Part shown: one piece after another, positions 6,563 to 15,195 of the stretch
Numbering within the stretch: the stretch's first letter is position 1
Layout of the letters: each line of letters starts with the position of its first letter
From: Synergistetes bacterium JGI 0000079-D21
GTDB taxonomy: Bacteria > Synergistota > Synergistia > Synergistales > 79-D21
Assembly: GCA_000402835.1 (NCBI GenBank)
Contig: AQRZ01000035.1
Location: 1-20,256, forward strand
Direction of reading: 5' to 3'
Length of the DNA: 20,256 nucleotides
The notes under the pieces: generated by a model
The model's input: the letters and a program-made list of their open reading frames with translations, nothing else
What the model was told of the DNA's origin: nothing
Database searches by the model: none
Made by a program: the position numbers and the translations under genes

Positions 6563-7741
6563 TTGAACACCGGGTACGAAACACGGATCCTCCAGGTCGT
6601 TTCGAGAAAGGGGAAGGACGCTAACCTCATCCTGGAGGAAAATCGCTTTCATGCGTCCGGCGGAGGGCAGCCGGGAGACAAGGGCCGTCTCCATGCTCCC
6701 GGGTTTTCCGCGGAAGTGACGGACTGTTTCCGTGAAGGGGAGCAGGAGGTACTTTCTGCCAGGATCCTGCAGGGCGAACCGGCAGAGGGTCTCGAGGTGC
6801 TTGCGGAGGTGGACCTGGACAGGCAGGATCTTCTTTCCAGGATGCATTCCGCGGAACATATCCTTTCCCGTGTGCTGGAAAGCCGTCACGAGGGACTGAA
6901 GGTGTACAAGGTCGCCGTAGGCGAAGAGGAGACGACCGTTTTCCTGCACTGGGATCGCCAGCTGGACTGGTCGATGCTGTTCGAGGCCGAAGACGAAGCC
7001 AACGAGGTGATCGCCAGGGACCTGCCCGTCACGATCCGGCTCTTTTCCCCGGAAGAGGCGCAAGGGATCGAGGGGCTCAAAGCCAACTGGGACCGGCTTG
7101 GAAAGGAACCCGTCCGGGTCGTGACGATTCCCGGGTTCGATTGCATCGCGTGCTCGGGGACTCACGTTTCTTCAACTGCCAAAGTCGGCGGGATTCTCGT
7201 CACCGCGTTCAGGGGTACTGCGCCCGACTGGGAGGTAAAGTTCACCGTTCACAGGGACCGGATCCTTAAAGAATATTCCCGCGTCGTCCGGGTTCTTCTC
7301 CGGAAGGTCAGTTGCCCCCTGGAAAAGCTGGAAAAGGTCTATGATCGGCTGCAGGAGGAAAGGCAGGCGCTGGCACGCAGCCTCGACAAGGCCAAGGGGA
7401 TGCTTTCCCTCCCATGGGAAACGCGGACGGTGGGATCCAGGCCCCTCCGGGTTGCGGTCCTGCCGGGAATGCTTCCCGAGATGGCGGTTCCGGGGCTGAA
7501 ATCCCTCGTCGAATCGGACGCGCATTCCCTCGGGTTGGTGCTTGTCCCCTCGGCAGAAGGGACCGAGGGAAGCTTCATCCTGGCCTGCGGTGCAGAGGCA
7601 GGGATCGACCTCAGGAAACTGGTCCGGGAGCACCCTGAGCTCATGGCCAGGGGAGGGGGATCCCCTGGGTGGGTGACCGGTTCCACGAAAGTCCCGAATG
7701 CCAAAGCCTGGATCGAGGCGCTGCAAAGAGAAGTCGGTTAA
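6563..7741 (+). CDS. Free-standing alanyl-tRNA editing protein, long AlaX type (AlaRS editing domain plus DHHA1-like C-terminus)
   Basis: 392 residues. It should hydrolyse mischarged tRNA-Ala (Ser- or Gly-tRNA-Ala) in trans. An N-terminal beta-rich domain contains FHASGGGQPGDKG, followed by the editing site: H95 and H99 in MHSAEHIL, and C197 and H201 in CIACSGTH, the four zinc-site ligands of AlaRS and AlaX editing domains. A probable coiled coil (about residues 240-275, VSCPLEKLEKVYDRLQEERQ) leads into a C-terminal domain resembling DHHA1 of AlaRS. There is no aminoacylation domain, and the length fits long-form AlaX rather than a truncated AlaRS. Start is TTG, with GGGGGG about 10 bases upstream, and MNTGYETRIL begins where the family begins. 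It is monocistronic and ends at a hairpin. Confidence 0.88.
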   Translation: MNTGYETRILQVVSRKGKDANLILEENRFHASGGGQPGDKGRLHAPGFSAEVTDCFREGEQEVLSARILQGEPAEGLEVLAEVDLDRQDLLSRMHSAEHILSRVLESRHEGLKVYKVAVGEEETTVFLHWDRQLDWSMLFEAEDEANEVIARDLPVTIRLFSPEEAQGIEGLKANWDRLGKEPVRVVTIPGFDCIACSGTHVSSTAKVGGILVTAFRGTAPDWEVKFTVHRDRILKEYSRVVRVLLRKVSCPLEKLEKVYDRLQEERQALARSLDKAKGMLSLPWETRTVGSRPLRVAVLPGMLPEMAVPGLKSLVESDAHSLGLVLVPSAEGTEGSFILACGAEAGIDLRKLVREHPELMARGGGSPGWVTGSTKVPNAKAWIEALQREVG

Positions 7742-7752
7742 GGGAAAAGGAG

Positions 7753-7785
7753 GGAAGGGGAAGGCCTCGGGCAGCCTCCCCTTCC
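7753..7785. terminator. Hairpin between the convergent alaX and aldehyde oxidoreductase genes
   Basis: The left arm at 7753-7765 (GGAAGGGGAAGGC) pairs with the right arm at 7774-7785 (GCCTCCCCTTCC) with one bulged A and an 8-base loop. It fills the 54-base gap between two convergent stops, so it could serve both genes. On the minus strand it is followed by CCTTTTCCC; on the plus strand there is no T run. Termination efficiency is uncertain. Confidence 0.55.
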
Positions 7786-7795
7786 GCCTTGAACA

Positions 7796-9733
7796 TCAGC
7801 AGCGCCGGTTCCCGACTGGATAGCTGCCGGGATCCCGGAGCGGAGGCCCCTCCCACGCCTCGCGAAGGGACTCCTTTGCGAGGTAGGATGCTGCGAAATC
7901 GAGCCCCAGCCTCGTCAGGGCTTCTGGCTCCGGGATCCCGGTATCGGGGTTGCACCCCCTCAAAGCGTAGTAGCGATCGAGCATGGCTTCATGCTTTTCT
8001 TTCTCCTGGCGAGCCCAGTTCGACCCGATGAGGTCCCACCGCACCGGGAAACGGTCATCCCGCCTTCGGATCCCCTGCCTCGCGTTGAAGGCCATCTCGA
8101 GAAGGTAGACCCTGTCCGAGGCCTCTTCCAGCGCCGCTTCCGTGAAGGGAATCCCGGTCGCTGCGGACAGCAGGCGTGCTTCTCCTTCCAACAGGGGATA
8201 GGAGGCGACCAGGGGGACAGCGCTTGCCCAGTTGTTGACCGCACCCTTGCAGCGGCCGACCATGTCCGTAAGGGTCACGGCCCTTTCAGAAATGAAGAGG
8301 GTTCGGACCGGGTCTTCCACGGGGATGAAACCTTGCCGGATCAGCACGGGCCAGATCTCGGGGTCGTTTTCCCCGAAGGCCCAGCTCCGTCCCCGCAGGT
8401 GGTCGGCCCCCCGGGTGGAAGTCGCGTGGGCAAGCGCGAAGATCCCCGCGGGATGGTGTCCTCGGCCCAATCCCTTCACGTGGTAGCAGAAATCCATCGC
8501 CCTTCCCCCGAGAATCCGGGCCAGGTTCAACATCCCTTCCGCAACGAGGTTCCCGAAGCCCTGGCGCAGGGCCGTTTGATGGATCAGCTCGAGCTGGGCC
8601 CCGACGTTTTCCCAGGAAAGATCAAGGCCGCCTGTTTCTTCGAGACCGATCAGGCCGTGTTCGAAAAGGTCCTTGGCAAGGGCGACGGTGTTTCCGAGCC
8701 CGATCACGCACATGCCGTACTTGTCGGCCAGGTTTTCCATCGTCATCAGGGCCACGGGGTCGTCGATCCCGCAATTTGTGCCCAGGCAGTGCAGGCATTC
8801 GTGTTCCATCGCCTTGCCGATTTCGCCTGCATACTTCCCTGAAGGGATTCGGAAAATGTCCTTGCAGGGGACGACGCAGCCGGCGCAGGACGTCCGTCCT
8901 TCTTCCCATGCCTTGAGGGCTTCCGGAAGGAGCGACTCGGGGACTTCGCCGGGGCCGAGATAGCGCTCGTTGTTCCGGCTGCCGGGGAACCACCGGATCA
9001 TGCCGATGTGGCTTCCGAAGCGGGCGATCGTGTCACGCTGGAAAGGGTCGTTCCTCAGGAACTCCCGGTCGACTTCGGCCAGGCACCGGAACGTTTCCGG
9101 ATCGGCCAGGGACACTTCCTGGCGGCCTTTCACGACGATGGCCAGCAGGTTCTTTGAACCCATCACGGCACCGCTCCCTCGGGCTGCCGAGTGATGCCGG
9201 TCGACGATCACCGAGGCGAAGCGGACAAGATTTTCCCCTGCCTGGCCGATGGCCGCGACCGAGCACCCCGGACCGTGGCGCCGCTTCAGAAGGTCGGTTT
9301 TCTCCCAGGTCGAACTTTGGACCAGTTCCGGCGCTTCGACAAGCGTTGCCTGCGGCCCGTCGACGAAAAGGTAGACGGGTTTGGGCGCGGCCCCGGTGAA
9401 GACGAACTGGTCGTACCCGGATCGCTTCATGCAGAGCCCGAACGTTCCTCCTGCATTGCCGTCGCCCAGGATGCCCGTAAGGGGCGACAGGGTGCTGACC
9501 TGCACGCGGCTGGTCGAGGAGAGGATCGTGCCGGTCAGAGGTCCCACCGAGAAGGTGAGCACGTTTCCGGGGCCCAGCGGGTCGGTTCCGTCCCGAACGT
9601 GTTCGAAAAGCACCCGGTCGTTAAGCCCCCTGCCCCCGATAAAAGACTCCAGGAGCGGCAACGGGATCTCACGGGTTTCCAGGTGTCCGAGGCTCAGGTC
9701 GATCCAGAGCGATTTGCCGTTCCATCCGTTCAT
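7796..9733 (-). CDS. Aldehyde:ferredoxin oxidoreductase family protein (tungsten/molybdenum bis-pterin enzyme)
   Basis: 645 residues, slightly above the 600-620 typical of the family. It would oxidise an aldehyde to the acid, or the reverse, with ferredoxin in the cytoplasm; substrate unknown. The N-terminus MNGWNGKSLWIDLSLGHLE is the family's opening strand, followed by FIGGRGLND and a pterin-binding region (FSVGPLTGTILSSTSRV, NAGGTFGLCMKRSGYD). The 4Fe-4S ligands are C283, C286 and C290 (SCAGCVVPC) and C495 (DMVGRCKG). HATSTRGADHLRG is the conserved active-site block. MEHECLHCLGTNCG near 309-322 carries two cysteines (C313, C316) that I do not expect in family members. Start ATG 9733 has GAGAGGA 7-10 bases upstream. 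No ferredoxin, ThiS/MoaD-like or pterin-synthesis gene adjoins it. It is solitary, divergent from glgE. Confidence 0.9.
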   Translation of the reverse strand: MNGWNGKSLWIDLSLGHLETREIPLPLLESFIGGRGLNDRVLFEHVRDGTDPLGPGNVLTFSVGPLTGTILSSTSRVQVSTLSPLTGILGDGNAGGTFGLCMKRSGYDQFVFTGAAPKPVYLFVDGPQATLVEAPELVQSSTWEKTDLLKRRHGPGCSVAAIGQAGENLVRFASVIVDRHHSAARGSGAVMGSKNLLAIVVKGRQEVSLADPETFRCLAEVDREFLRNDPFQRDTIARFGSHIGMIRWFPGSRNNERYLGPGEVPESLLPEALKAWEEGRTSCAGCVVPCKDIFRIPSGKYAGEIGKAMEHECLHCLGTNCGIDDPVALMTMENLADKYGMCVIGLGNTVALAKDLFEHGLIGLEETGGLDLSWENVGAQLELIHQTALRQGFGNLVAEGMLNLARILGGRAMDFCYHVKGLGRGHHPAGIFALAHATSTRGADHLRGRSWAFGENDPEIWPVLIRQGFIPVEDPVRTLFISERAVTLTDMVGRCKGAVNNWASAVPLVASYPLLEGEARLLSAATGIPFTEAALEEASDRVYLLEMAFNARQGIRRRDDRFPVRWDLIGSNWARQEKEKHEAMLDRYYALRGCNPDTGIPEPEALTRLGLDFAASYLAKESLREAWEGPPLRDPGSYPVGNRRC

Positions 9734-9790
9734 GGGTTTTCCTCTCTTTCGCTTGCAGCCGCAGCAGCCGCCGAGATTGATCAGGGTTCC

Positions 9791-9796
9791 ATTATA
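9791..9796 (-). promoter_or_regulatory. Candidate -10 element for the aldehyde oxidoreductase gene
   Basis: The minus strand reads TATAAT, 57 bases upstream of the ATG at 9733. No good -35 is seen at 16-18 bases. It lies in the 173-base divergent spacer (9734-9906) shared with glgE. Confidence 0.4.
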
Positions 9797-9877
9797 AGGC
9801 TTCGACCCAGGGCGGCCCGTTTTTGAGAGAACGACGAAGAATGCCGCCATTTCTCCTGTAAGGAATAGATGATGTTT

Positions 9878-9883
9878 TATAAT
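9878..9883 (+). promoter_or_regulatory. Candidate -10 element for the glgE operon
   Basis: The plus strand reads TATAAT in an AT-rich patch (TTTTATAATGTTAAAG), 23 bases before the glgE ATG. The -35 match is weak (near 9855-9860). RNA would begin near 9890, just ahead of the strong purine-rich ribosome binding site GGGGGGAGAGGA. Confidence 0.45.
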
Positions 9884-9906
9884 GTTAAAGAACAGGGGGG
9901 AGAGGA

Positions 9907-11886
9907 ATGGATGGAGCCATGAATGGACGCGTGCGGGTGGTCATCGAAAATGTCGAGCCGCAGGTCCCGGACGGAGGCCCGATCCGTCGCTGTCCCGGAG
10001 AAACGGTCCGTGTCCGTGCCGATGTTTACGCTGACGGTCATGACGCGGTCCGTGCTGAGCTTCTCTACCGGACGGCCAGCCAGGAAGAGTGGACTCGCGT
10101 TCCGATGAAACCACTTGGAGATGACCGGTGGGAAGCTTCTTTCCGGATAGAAAGCCGGGAGGACGTGGCGTTTACTTTGCGGGGCTGGGTGGATCGGTTG
10201 GAAACGCTGGTTCGGGACCTCCGAAAAAAGGACCCCGGCCAGGTCGGTGAAATTGAACTCAGGATCATCGCAGAGGAATTGCGTTCTCTTGCGGCCCGCT
10301 CTTCCCCGGCGGATGCCCGGTTTTTGGAGCATGCGGCAGCCAGCCTGGAAAAGGCGGGCGGGAAAGAGGAAGCTGAGCGTCTCCTTGACCAGCCGGAGAT
10401 TCAGCGGTGCTTTCTCCGGTATCCCGACCCCCATTTGGTGAAGCAGATGGAGGATAGCCGCACGGTCAGCGTTGAAAGGGGGAAAATGCGGTTCAGTTCC
10501 TGGTACGAGTTTTTCCCTCGTTCCGCCTGCCTGCCGTTCAGCCGGCAGGGAACGCTTCGGGACGCCCGCCTTCGGTTGAAGGAGATCGCCCGGATGGGCT
10601 TCGATGTCGTCTACCTGCCTCCAATCCACCCGATCGGGACGACTTGCCGAAAGGGCCGAAACAATCGTCTCCATGCCCTCGGCGGAGAACCGGGCAGCCC
10701 CTGGGCGATCGGTTCGGAGTTCGGGGGGCATGACGCAGTCGACCCGGCTCTCGGAACACTTGAAGACCTCCGGGAATTTCGGGCCGAAGCCGAATCGCTT
10801 GGAATGGAAGTGGCTCTAGACCTGGCTTTCCAGTGTTCGCCCGACCATCCCTACATCCGGCAGCACCCGGAATGGTTCCGCTGGCGGCCAGACGGATCGA
10901 TCCAGTACGCCGAAAACCCCCCGAAAAAATACGAGGACATCGTCCCCTTCAACTTTGAAACCCCGGAATGGAAGTCGCTCTGGGAAGAACTGCGGCGGGT
11001 CGTTCTTTTCTGGGTCGGCCAGGGGTTTCGGCTTTTTCGGGTCGACAATCCGCACACGAAGCCGTTTGCCTTCTGGCAGTGGCTGATTTCCGAAGTGAAA
11101 CGGCAGGAACCGGATGTCCTTTTTCTCGCTGAAGCCTTCACGAGACCGAAAGTCATGAAAAAACTCGCCCGGGTCGGTTTTTCCCAGTCCTATACCTATT
11201 TCACCTGGCGGAACACGAAGCACGAACTCGAAACCTACCTCCGGGAATTGACGGAAAGCGAGATGACGGAATATTTCCAGCCGAATTTCTGGCCGAATAC
11301 CCCGGATATTCTTCCGGAATTCCTCCAGTTTGGGGGTCGACCGGCCTTCGTGATCCGGATGGTACTGGCGGCGACACTTTCGTCCTGCTGGGGGATCTAC
11401 GGGCCTCCCTACGAACTCCTCGTTGCCGAAGCCCTGAGCGGGAAGGAGGAATACCTGGATTCGGAAAAATACGAGATCAAAACCTGGGATTGGGACCAGC
11501 CGGGCAATCTCAGGGAAATGATCGCCCGGGTGAACCGGATCAGGCGCGAGAACCCGGCCCTGCAGCAGACAAAAAATATCCGGTTCCTGGAGTGCGACAA
11601 CGACAGCCTGATCGCGTACCTGAAAGTCGTTCCGGAAAACACGCTGCTGATCGTGGTTACCCTGGACCCTTTCCGGGTGCAATCGGGCACGCTGCGTCTT
11701 CCCCTGGCCGACCTGGGAATGGAGGCCGGCGAACCATTCCTGCTTGCCGACCTCCTGGGGGGAGAAAAGGTGATCTGGCACGGGGAGAAAAACAGCCTGA
11801 CGCTGGACCCCCAGGAACTTCCGGCCCGCATCTTTCTTTTGAGAAGACACCTGAAGAGGGAGCAGGATTTTGATTATTTCGCATAG
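9907..11886 (+). CDS. glgE: Alpha-1,4-glucan:maltose-1-phosphate maltosyltransferase (GlgE)
   Basis: 659 residues, the normal GlgE length (GH13 subfamily 3). It transfers maltosyl units from maltose-1-phosphate to the non-reducing end of alpha-1,4-glucan. The N-terminal domains (about 1-200) start with RVVIENVEPQV and contain the helical insert characteristic of GlgE. The GH13 barrel begins near 200 with the signature LPPIHPIGT, RKGRNN and GSPWAIGSEFGGHDAVDP. Catalytic residues by alignment to known GlgE: nucleophile D380 in FRVDNPHTKP, acid/base E409 in LAEAFTRPK, and D467 in FWPNTPDIL. YAENPPKKYEDI is another GlgE-specific block. Start ATG 9907 directly follows GGGGGGAGAGGA; ATG 9919 is less well spaced. 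It heads a unit with treS-maltokinase 12 bases downstream. Confidence 0.95.
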   Translation: MDGAMNGRVRVVIENVEPQVPDGGPIRRCPGETVRVRADVYADGHDAVRAELLYRTASQEEWTRVPMKPLGDDRWEASFRIESREDVAFTLRGWVDRLETLVRDLRKKDPGQVGEIELRIIAEELRSLAARSSPADARFLEHAAASLEKAGGKEEAERLLDQPEIQRCFLRYPDPHLVKQMEDSRTVSVERGKMRFSSWYEFFPRSACLPFSRQGTLRDARLRLKEIARMGFDVVYLPPIHPIGTTCRKGRNNRLHALGGEPGSPWAIGSEFGGHDAVDPALGTLEDLREFRAEAESLGMEVALDLAFQCSPDHPYIRQHPEWFRWRPDGSIQYAENPPKKYEDIVPFNFETPEWKSLWEELRRVVLFWVGQGFRLFRVDNPHTKPFAFWQWLISEVKRQEPDVLFLAEAFTRPKVMKKLARVGFSQSYTYFTWRNTKHELETYLRELTESEMTEYFQPNFWPNTPDILPEFLQFGGRPAFVIRMVLAATLSSCWGIYGPPYELLVAEALSGKEEYLDSEKYEIKTWDWDQPGNLREMIARVNRIRRENPALQQTKNIRFLECDNDSLIAYLKVVPENTLLIVVTLDPFRVQSGTLRLPLADLGMEAGEPFLLADLLGGEKVIWHGEKNSLTLDPQELPARIFLLRRHLKREQDFDYFA

Positions 11887-11898
11887 GGAGGCACCGCG

Positions 11899-14800
11899 AT
11901 GAGCGAAACCGATTCCCTTTGGTACAAGGATGCGATTCTTTACCAGCTGCATGTCAAGGCCTTCTTTGACAGCAACGATGACGGGATCGGGGATTTCAAG
12001 GGGCTTACGCAAAAGCTGGATTACCTCAAAGACCTTGGGGTGACCGCCCTTTGGCTGTTGCCCTTCTATCCTTCGCCCATGAAGGATGACGGGTACGACA
12101 TCTCGGATTATTACGGCATCCATCCCGATTACGGGACGCTGAGGGATTTCCGGAGATTTCTCAGGGAAGCGCACTCCAGGGGCTTCAAGGTGATTACCGA
12201 ACTGGTCATCAACCACACCTCGGACCAGCATGCCTGGTTCCAGAAGGCCCGCCGGGCGAAACCCGGGTCGGCCGCCCGCGATTTTTACGTCTGGAGCGAT
12301 GACCCGGGGAAGTACGCCGAGGCGCGGGTCATCTTCCAGGATTTCGAGGCTTCCAACTGGACCTGGGATCCGGTTGCCAGGGCTTACTACTGGCACAGGT
12401 TCTACTCTCACCAGCCAGACCTGAACTTCGACAACCCCCGGGTCCGAAAGGCGGTCCTGAAGGTGATGGACTTCTGGCTCGGGATGGGGGTCGACGGATT
12501 GCGGCTGGACGCGGTCCCCTATCTTTTCGAAAGGGAAGGGACGAACTGCGAAAACCTGCCGGAAACCCACGAATTCCTGAAACAACTCCGGGGGCACGTG
12601 GATGAACATTACCCCGGGCGAATGCTCCTGGCGGAAGCCAACCAGTGGCCGGAAGACGCAGCGGCGTATTTCGGCTACGGCGACGAATGCCACATGGCCT
12701 TCCACTTTCCCATCATGCCGCGGATTTTCATGGCCCTATGGATGGAAAACAGCCACCCGATCGTGGACATCATGGAACAGACTCCTCCCATCCCAGACGT
12801 CGGCCAGTGGGTGATGTTCCTCCGCAACCACGACGAGTTGACCCTCGAAATGGTCACCGACGAGGAGAGGGACTACATGTACAGGACCTATGCGAAAGAC
12901 CCGAGGGCCCGGATCAATCTCGGAATCCGGCGCAGGCTGTTCCCGCTCATGCAGCAGAACCGCAGGAAGGTGGAACTCCTGAAGTTCATCCTCCTCTCCC
13001 TTCCGGGGACTCCATGCCTCTACTATGGTGATGAAATTGGCATGGGCGACAATTACTTTCTTGGTGACCGAAACGGAGTTCGGACACCCATGCAGTGGAG
13101 CCCTGACCGGAATGCCGGGTTTTCCAAGGCAAACCCGCAGAAGCTGTATTTGCCCGTGGTGACGGATCCCGAATACGCCTACGAAGCCGTGAACGTTGAA
13201 AACCAGGAACGCAACCCATCCTCGCTTCTCTGGTGGATGAGGCGAGTGATTGCCATGAGGAAGAGATACGCCTGCTTCAGCCGGGGTGAAACACGGTTTC
13301 TTCACCCGAAAAACCCGAAGGTCCTCGCTTTCATAAGGAACCTGGGAACCGAAACGATTCTCGTGGTTGCCAACCTTTCACGATTTGCCCAGGCAGTGGA
13401 GCTGGACCTTTCGGAGTTCGAGGGCACCGTTCCCGTGGAGGTTTTCAGCGGGAACCGGTTCCCGCCCGTTACAGCGAAACCCTACCTTCTGACCCTCGGG
13501 TTCCACGACTATTTCTGGATGCAGCTGCAGCGGGAGGAAAAAGGGGCCCGACCGGCATTCGGTTTGTCCGACCGTTTCCTTTTCTTCCGAAGCTCCGTGG
13601 GATGGAAAGAGGTTTTCTCGGAGGAGCAACCCCGAAAACTTCTTGAGGAGGCTATCGGAGAATTCATGATCCGGTCCCGGTGGTTCGGGTCGAAGACACG
13701 GCACATTCGCTCTCTCGCCGTGGAAGAAGACATCTTCCTCGAGCACGCCGGCAATGGGACCCATTTGCTCCTGGTGGCGGTGAAATACTCCGAGGGAACC
13801 GGCGAAACCTACTTTCTCCCGGTGGGATTTGCCTGCGACACGGATCTTGAGCTGGATCGGGAAAGCCTCCAAGCGGCCCTTATCGTGAAGGCTTCCGTGG
13901 GGGGAGAAAACGGATGCCTTTTCGATGCCGCGGCGGACAAACGCTTTCATGCCGCGATCCTGGATTTCATCCTGGCACGGAAACGGAAGAGGGGCAAGGA
14001 GGGGGAAATCAGCGGACTGCCCGGCAAGGAACTCAGGACCTGGCAGGCCGGGACTCTTCCGGCTCAGCCCAGCCGGCGTCTTGCCGAGGAACAGAGCAAC
14101 AGTTCCGTGGTCTACAATGAAAGCTGTATTCTGAAGATGATTCGAAAGGTGGAGGAAGGAACCAATCCCGACCGCGAGGTCAGCCGGTTCCTGAGCGAAA
14201 AGGCCCGATTCTTCCACACCCCGACCTATCTCGGGGCCCTGGAGTATTCTGGACCGGCAGCAAACAGCCTTTTGGGAACACTTCACGGATACGTCCGGAA
14301 CCAGGGAACGGCCTGGCGCTTTTTCCTCTCCTCCCTGGACAAATTCTGTGAAGAGGCCATTGCCAGAAAGCCGGGAACGGAAATTCCGCTCTCGGAGATT
14401 CATGAAATCGCCGGGGAGTTTTTCTTTGAAATGGTTCGCCTTCTGGGAACGAGGACGGGTGAACTCCACGTTGCCCTCGCCTCGGATTTGCAGGATCCCG
14501 ATTTCAGGCCGGAGCCTTTCACACGGCTTTACCAGCGCGCTGTTCTGCAATCGATCCGAAGCCTGGTTCGGGAAACCCTGGCTGGATTGGAGGCTTCCCT
14601 GCCCACCCTGGAAGAAGGGACGAGAGAGAAAGCCGTGGCGGTCATCCAGTCGGAAAAGGAAATCCTGTTCCTCCTGGAACCGCTGAAGAGGGAACGGTTC
14701 GAGGGGCTGAAAATCCGGATCCATGGGGATTACCACCTGGGCCAGGTGCTTTTCACGGGGAAGGATTTCTTCATCATCGACTTCGAAGGGGAACCGATGA

Positions 14801-15195
14801 GGCCGTTGACGGAAAGGCGCCTGAAGCGGTCCGCTTTCCGGGACCTGGCGGGGATGCTGCGATCCTTCGATTACGCCGCCTGGAAGGTCGCCCTTTCAAG
14901 AACCGGGAACCGCCCGGAAGAAGAGGCGGTCCTCGAGAACTGGCTATCAGCCTGGAGGGAGGAAACGGAGAGGTGCTTCCTGGAAGGCTATTTCCACGTC
15001 GTGGAAAGCGAAGCCTTCATCCCTGCAAGTCAGGGGGAAAGGCAGGATCTTCTTCGTATCTTCACGATCGAGAAGTCCTTTTATGAACTGAAGTACGAGA
15101 TGAACAACCGTCCAGACTGGATCGGCCTGCCGATTCACGGGATTCTGAGGCTCATCCGGGAGCCCCGAGACTCGAGAGGAGAAAAAACACCATGA
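11899..15195 (+). CDS. treS: Trehalose synthase-maltokinase fusion (TreS-Pep2)
   Basis: 1098 residues, two enzymes in one chain. Residues 1 to about 545 are a GH13 trehalose synthase, interconverting trehalose and maltose: [19 protein letters not shown] at the start, [15 protein letters not shown], nucleophile D204 ([10 protein letters not shown]), acid/base E246 ([11 protein letters not shown]) and D312 ([12 protein letters not shown]). From about 575 the chain is a maltokinase, which phosphorylates maltose at C1 with ATP: the N-terminal cap has [18 protein letters not shown] (W595), the catalytic loop is [11 protein letters not shown] with D944, and the metal-binding IDFEGEP has D961. Fusion would deliver maltose directly to the kinase. 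It is known in several lineages, whereas mycobacteria keep the two separate. GGGAGG lies 7 bases before ATG 11899, and the stop overlaps the glgB start by 4 bases. Confidence 0.95.
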   Translation: MSETDSLWYKDAILYQLHVKAFFDSNDDGIGDFKGLTQKLDYLKDLGVTALWLLPFYPSPMKDDGYDISDYYGIHPDYGTLRDFRRFLREAHSRGFKVITELVINHTSDQHAWFQKARRAKPGSAARDFYVWSDDPGKYAEARVIFQDFEASNWTWDPVARAYYWHRFYSHQPDLNFDNPRVRKAVLKVMDFWLGMGVDGLRLDAVPYLFEREGTNCENLPETHEFLKQLRGHVDEHYPGRMLLAEANQWPEDAAAYFGYGDECHMAFHFPIMPRIFMALWMENSHPIVDIMEQTPPIPDVGQWVMFLRNHDELTLEMVTDEERDYMYRTYAKDPRARINLGIRRRLFPLMQQNRRKVELLKFILLSLPGTPCLYYGDEIGMGDNYFLGDRNGVRTPMQWSPDRNAGFSKANPQKLYLPVVTDPEYAYEAVNVENQERNPSSLLWWMRRVIAMRKRYACFSRGETRFLHPKNPKVLAFIRNLGTETILVVANLSRFAQAVELDLSEFEGTVPVEVFSGNRFPPVTAKPYLLTLGFHDYFWMQLQREEKGARPAFGLSDRFLFFRSSVGWKEVFSEEQPRKLLEEAIGEFMIRSRWFGSKTRHIRSLAVEEDIFLEHAGNGTHLLLVAVKYSEGTGETYFLPVGFACDTDLELDRESLQAALIVKASVGGENGCLFDAAADKRFHAAILDFILARKRKRGKEGEISGLPGKELRTWQAGTLPAQPSRRLAEEQSNSSVVYNESCILKMIRKVEEGTNPDREVSRFLSEKARFFHTPTYLGALEYSGPAANSLLGTLHGYVRNQGTAWRFFLSSLDKFCEEAIARKPGTEIPLSEIHEIAGEFFFEMVRLLGTRTGELHVALASDLQDPDFRPEPFTRLYQRAVLQSIRSLVRETLAGLEASLPTLEEGTREKAVAVIQSEKEILFLLEPLKRERFEGLKIRIHGDYHLGQVLFTGKDFFIIDFEGEPMRPLTERRLKRSAFRDLAGMLRSFDYAAWKVALSRTGNRPEEEAVLENWLSAWREETERCFLEGYFHVVESEAFIPASQGERQDLLRIFTIEKSFYELKYEMNNRPDWIGLPIHGILRLIREPRDSRGEKTP

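Noticed and set aside
6460..6630. In-frame upstream extension of the DUF362 protein.
   Set aside because: It would overlap the start of the divergent alaX gene and the spacer. ATG 6459 has GGAGGGG upstream and matches the usual DUF362 N-terminus.
9755..9773. Short GCAGCC/GCAGCAGCCGCC run upstream of the aldehyde oxidoreductase.
   Set aside because: Too short and irregular for a repeat element; probably simple-sequence leader.
9734..9850. In-frame upstream extension of the aldehyde oxidoreductase.
   Set aside because: The family begins at MNGWNGK, with a good ribosome binding site there. The extension would cover the promoter-like TATAAT.
10530..10549. Hairpin CCTGCCG-loop-CGGCAGG inside glgE.
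   Set aside because: It is within conserved coding sequence with no T run. Such stems arise readily in GC-rich codons.
10816..12705. A 629-codon open frame on the minus strand across glgE and treS.
   Set aside because: It is antisense to genes with full catalytic motifs, has a composition rich in R, P, G, V and H, and shows no recognisable domain. GC-rich codon usage produces such shadows.
13378..14736. A 452-codon minus-strand open frame opposite the maltokinase part of treS.
   Set aside because: No domain is recognisable, and it is antisense to conserved kinase motifs.
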